A stretch of DNA of 64,000 nt, from NCBI GenBank assembly GCA_030694465.1, contig JAUXYJ010000079.1:62001-126000 (forward strand), read 5' to 3'. The position numbers and the translations under genes are program-made. The notes under the pieces were generated by a model, which saw nothing but the letters and a program-made list of their open reading frames with translations, was not told the origin of the DNA and did not search any database. This DNA is from Deltaproteobacteria bacterium. Its GTDB lineage: Bacteria; Myxococcota_A; Polyangia; Polyangiales; Ga0077539. This document shows, in pieces, positions 61,319 through 64,000 of this stretch (position 1 is the stretch's first letter; every line of letters begins with the position of its first letter).

Positions 61319-61993
61319 ATGTCCACCTTGCTAGAGAGCCACGCCGTGGATCGCGCGTCGATCGAGAGGGTCCTCGAGGTCATCGACGAGCTCGCGGGGC
61401 TGCCACCCTTTGGCGCTATTTGGCTGCGAATGATCACGCAAATGGGCATGTCTGGCCAGCTGACCGTAGACGTGTCCAACGTGGTTTGTCTCACGCTTGA
61501 GCCAGGCAGTTTTGACCGTCTCGGAGACCGCACCAACGTGTTGTCATGGTGGGCCGCGCTTGTGCGCGGGAGCCTCACGGTGCGCGACGACCGCTCGCTT
61601 GTTCTCGCGCTTGAGGGGTTTGCACCGAGCACTGAGAGCCTCATCGACTGCGGCGGAGCGACGCTCACCGAGGGGCTCAGCGCGCTGTCAGAGCTCGGCT
61701 ACGCGCTCACGCTCGGTGTCGCCCTTGCGCTTGAGTCAGCAAATTCGCGTACCGATTGCACGATCTCTTACACCCGTACCCGTGGCCGAGGCGCGACGCT
61801 CGATGCGCTGTCGCTGCGAATCGCAAAGACGCCTGAGCTCTCGCCCCTTGTCTATCTCAGCGACCTCGCAGAGCGCGCGGGCAAAGCGGTCGCGGCCGCA
61901 GCATGCTGGGAAGACGACCTCGCGTGGCACTACCTTGAGCTCTTTGGCGAGCGAGCTCCGAGCGACAACGCCAGAGCGCTTGGTGAGTCATGA
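61319..61993 (+). CDS. Hypothetical protein, 224 aa
   Basis: No family was recognised. The protein has helical N-terminal sequence (STLLESHAVDRASIERVLEVIDEL), a hydrophobic middle (PPFGAIWLRMITQMGMSGQL) and beta-like segments (LSWWAALVRGSLTVRDDRSLVLAL). It contains two Cys and is probably cytosolic. I chose the ATG at 61319 over the frame start at 61262. Its 3' end overlaps the convergent radical SAM gene by 6 nt. Confidence 0.6.
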   Translation: MSTLLESHAVDRASIERVLEVIDELAGLPPFGAIWLRMITQMGMSGQLTVDVSNVVCLTLEPGSFDRLGDRTNVLSWWAALVRGSLTVRDDRSLVLALEGFAPSTESLIDCGGATLTEGLSALSELGYALTLGVALALESANSRTDCTISYTRTRGRGATLDALSLRIAKTPELSPLVYLSDLAERAGKAVAAAACWEDDLAWHYLELFGERAPSDNARALGES

Positions 61994-62908
61994 CACCTGC
62001 AGAAGCGAGCGGCGAGAGGTGACCTGCAGGGCATCTCGCTGAAGAAGTACTCTGTCTGCGAAATGACTAGGGATTCGCTCAATGAGTCCGCCCTCGAAGA
62101 CCTCACGTAGACCTAGCTCGGGCATGTGCACATAGCCAATGTGGCAGCGACACGTGGTGTTGGGACAGCTCGTGGGCGAGAGGCTGTCGAAGAGCGTTGG
62201 GTCGTCGATGCGACCGAGGACCGTGGGGACAAAGTGACAGCGGCGAACGACGCCCTCGCCATCGACGGTGATCGCGTCGCTGCCTGCGTGACAAGCCCGT
62301 CCAGCGCTCGCGTAGGGCGTGAGATTCACGCTGAACAAGGGATCGAGCGCGCTCCACTTTGCGACGTCTTCGTCGGTGTAATAGCCCGGCTCGCCGCGGT
62401 ACGCGTTGACCCAGAGATAGACCGAAGGGTCGAGGGCTTCGCGCATCGCGACTGCGGCCGCGTAGTGCTCTCGCATGCCTACGATGCCCAACGACATCCG
62501 CACGTCACGCGCTCGGATGCGTCGGACGCGCGCCAGCATTTTGGCGTGTGAGACTTCGCCTGGATGATAGGTGCCCCAGAGCGCCACACGTGCGCGATCG
62601 CACCGATCCAGCCATGACTGGGACCAGGACAAATTCGTCTGCGCGCACACACGCGTGATGTGTGACATCTGCGAGAGCGCGACGAAGGCCTCTTGGTACC
62701 AGCGACGTACGAGGGCCTCGCCCCACGGCGTAAAGAACACCTGCATTTCATGCGACTGTCGCGACACCCACGCGACAAACCGGCTGAGCGCTGCTTGGTC
62801 TCTCGCGAGCGCCTCGGCGTTGTCAACACGCTTGGCAAATGGGCAATAGCCGCACGCGAAATTGCAGCTCGCAAGTGGACCTCGGTAGAGCACGACGCTG
62901 GGCCTCAT
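61988..62908 (-). CDS. STM4011-like radical SAM protein
   Basis: A 306-residue protein with the radical SAM motif C-x3-C-x2-C in ASCNFACGYCPFAKR, which binds the [4Fe-4S] cluster. The sequence (VVLYRGPLASCNFACGYC, FFTPWGEALVRRWY) matches the STM4011 group. It ends in a Cys-rich segment (GRACHAGSD, RRCHFVPTV, CPNTTCRCHIGY) that may hold a second cluster. The start ATG overlaps the stop of the upstream STM4012-like gene (ATGA). The two are known to occur together in STM401x loci. Confidence 0.85.
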   Translation of the reverse strand: MRPSVVLYRGPLASCNFACGYCPFAKRVDNAEALARDQAALSRFVAWVSRQSHEMQVFFTPWGEALVRRWYQEAFVALSQMSHITRVCAQTNLSWSQSWLDRCDRARVALWGTYHPGEVSHAKMLARVRRIRARDVRMSLGIVGMREHYAAAVAMREALDPSVYLWVNAYRGEPGYYTDEDVAKWSALDPLFSVNLTPYASAGRACHAGSDAITVDGEGVVRRCHFVPTVLGRIDDPTLFDSLSPTSCPNTTCRCHIGYVHMPELGLREVFEGGLIERIPSHFADRVLLQRDALQVTSRRSLLQVS

Positions 62909-64000
62909 CGGAGTGTGAAGTCCTCCATGGCGCGCTGCACGTGCTGCGAGAAGAGCCACGGCCCGATCGCGTCCGAGTGGGCAAGTCCCTCGGCGGTGAG
63001 CCGCCAGAGAGGCCCCTGCAGCGCAATGAGACGTTCTGACTCTAGGCTGAAAAATGACTGACGAATCGCGTCGTGATGCGCAGTGTCTCTCTGCAAGACG
63101 GCGTCAGCCAAGCCCGCTTCGGACAAGAGCGACAGGATCACCTCGCGGTGGAGCTGCTCACTGTCGCTGAGAGAGAACCCGTAGCGCGCGTGTGCGAACG
63201 TGTCGGGCTCACGCCTGACGTAGGCGTCGATAATTTCGCGCACGGACGAAGACCGTACGGCCCACTCTTCGGAGTAGTGAAGTGACGGAGTGTACGACCG
63301 TGCGCCACAGCCCAAGCCCACCATGCCGTCGTGCTCGCAGCGATAAATATCAGTACTTTCTCTGGCCCTCTGCATTCGATTCGTTCGCGAGAACATCCGC
63401 ATTGAGCGCTGGGTATACCCGTTTGCTACGAGCCAATCGCGACCCTCGCGATACCGCGCGAGGCGCTCGTCGTCCCAACTCCGCGGGTTGCGCATAAGGC
63501 CAGTGAGTGGGCGCACGTAGAGAGGGTAGAGGTAGATCTCTTCGGGGTCCCACTGCAGGGCGCGTCGGAGATTGGCTTGCCACTCTCGCGCGGTTTGGTC
63601 AGGGATTCCGTAGATCAGATCGATGTTGAGGGTCTCAAACGAGTGGGCGCGAATGCGATCGAGCGCAGCGCAAACAGCCTCGGTTCGTTGCGGTCGACCG
63701 ATGCGCTTGCTCTCGGATTCGTCGAAGGTCTGAACACCGATCGAGACGCGTGAGACGCCGTAGTGTTCGAGCACGGCGAGCCGGTCGTCGGTCGCGGTCT
63801 CGGGAGAGGTCTCGACAGAGCACTGCGCAGTCGAGACCTCGAAGCCATAAATCGATTCGATCTGAGAAAACACTCGCTGCAATTGATCTGGCGCGAGCCA
63901 CGTTGGCGTCCCGCCACCGACGGCCATACGCGCGATGCGCACATCCCCGAGACAGTCTCGGACGACCTGCGCTTGCGCGAGAAGCTGCGTCACGTAGCGC
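62905..64000 (-). CDS. STM4012-like radical SAM protein (5' end cut by window)
   Basis: The 3' portion of a HemW/CPO-related radical SAM protein; 364 codons are visible and the radical SAM cysteines lie outside the window. Conserved segments are AVGGGTPTWLAPDQL, SVETSPETATDDRLAVL, RVSIGVQTFDESE, LIYGIPDQTAREWQANL and YLYPLYVRPLTGL. The frame continues to the window edge (RYVTQLLAQAQVV). It is translationally coupled to the STM4011-like gene. In other genomes this pair belongs to a cluster with a sulfatase-like and an ATP-grasp protein, which should lie just beyond this edge. Confidence 0.85.
   Translation of the reverse strand, partial: RYVTQLLAQAQVVRDCLGDVRIARMAVGGGTPTWLAPDQLQRVFSQIESIYGFEVSTAQCSVETSPETATDDRLAVLEHYGVSRVSIGVQTFDESESKRIGRPQRTEAVCAALDRIRAHSFETLNIDLIYGIPDQTAREWQANLRRALQWDPEEIYLYPLYVRPLTGLMRNPRSWDDERLARYREGRDWLVANGYTQRSMRMFSRTNRMQRARESTDIYRCEHDGMVGLGCGARSYTPSLHYSEEWAVRSSSVREIIDAYVRREPDTFAHARYGFSLSDSEQLHREVILSLLSEAGLADAVLQRDTAHHDAIRQSFFSLESERLIALQGPLWRLTAEGLAHSDAIGPWLFSQHVQRAMEDFTLR

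Noticed and set aside
1..64000. CRISPR arrays, insertion sequences, prophage genes
   Set aside because: No regularly spaced repeats, transposase or phage structural genes were seen.

Overview
The window is high-GC DNA packed with genes on both strands. It most likely comes from a myxobacterium (Myxococcota, perhaps Polyangiales). The clues are type IV pilin genes with a PilR-like sigma-54 activator, a eukaryote-like Ser/Thr kinase, PilZ and FHA proteins, a GldA/F/G-type ABC system, many Asp-rich lipoproteins, a DUF1552/DUF1592 gene pair and SWIM-SNF2 proteins. Lineage is inferred from gene content only; no rRNA or tRNA gene was seen, and no CRISPR array or insertion sequence.

Layout. 1-4.9 kb: two type IV prepilin genes, each behind a sigma-54-type promoter, then a PilR-like activator, a methyltransferase and a glycosyltransferase. 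5-8.4 kb: a small unknown gene with a nearly leaderless promoter, then hutU-hutI for histidine degradation. 8.5-14 kb: a multispan glycosyltransferase-like protein, lgt, a long-chain acyl-CoA synthetase and hrcA. 15-20.6 kb: a four-gene GldA-GldF-GldG-DUF4340 operon. 21-23.3 kb: an ECF sigma factor and a FecR-like regulator. 23.3-30.2 kb: a SWIM-SNF2 helicase, a TonB-dependent receptor and a propeller-like lipoprotein, apparently co-transcribed. 30.7-32.4 kb: two envelope lipoproteins, one an alpha/beta hydrolase. 32.4-38.3 kb: an operon of DUF1592, DUF1552, RecX, Ser/Thr kinase and ArfB-like genes. 38.6-41.3 kb: two small unknown proteins, a YhhN-family membrane protein and a secreted protein. 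41.6-46.3 kb: a papain-TerB fusion, a SWIM protein with a partner, and an M3 oligopeptidase. 46.3-50.8 kb: an FHA-transglutaminase membrane protein, two tandem paralogous lipoproteins and a membrane protein. 51-57.3 kb: an M23 endopeptidase, a large membrane protein, a PilZ protein, a phosphodiester-glycosidase-like protein and a Cys-rich lipoprotein. 57.4-64 kb: glpD, a stand-alone RNA polymerase beta-prime clamp paralogue, an ATP-grasp enzyme, an unknown protein and two radical SAM proteins of STM4011/STM4012 type, the last cut by the window end.

The standout is the 319-residue protein at 59139-60098. It matches the N-terminal part of RNA polymerase beta-prime (RpoC): the zinc-binding Cys4 site and the sigma-binding clamp helices. 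It stops just before the lid and carries no catalytic centre. A published laboratory fragment of almost the same size (beta-prime 1-314) is enough to bind sigma-70 and melt a promoter. A natural gene for such a fragment suggests an undescribed transcription regulator, for example a sigma-binding decoy or a partner of an alternative sigma factor. Two of three residues reported as critical for sigma-70 binding are replaced, which hints at altered specificity.

Other points of interest are a RecX gene whose conserved N-terminus seems to need a CTG start overlapping the upstream stop codon, the papain-TerB fusion, the FHA-transglutaminase fusion, and an over-represented AT-rich motif (GCAAATT) inside genes.
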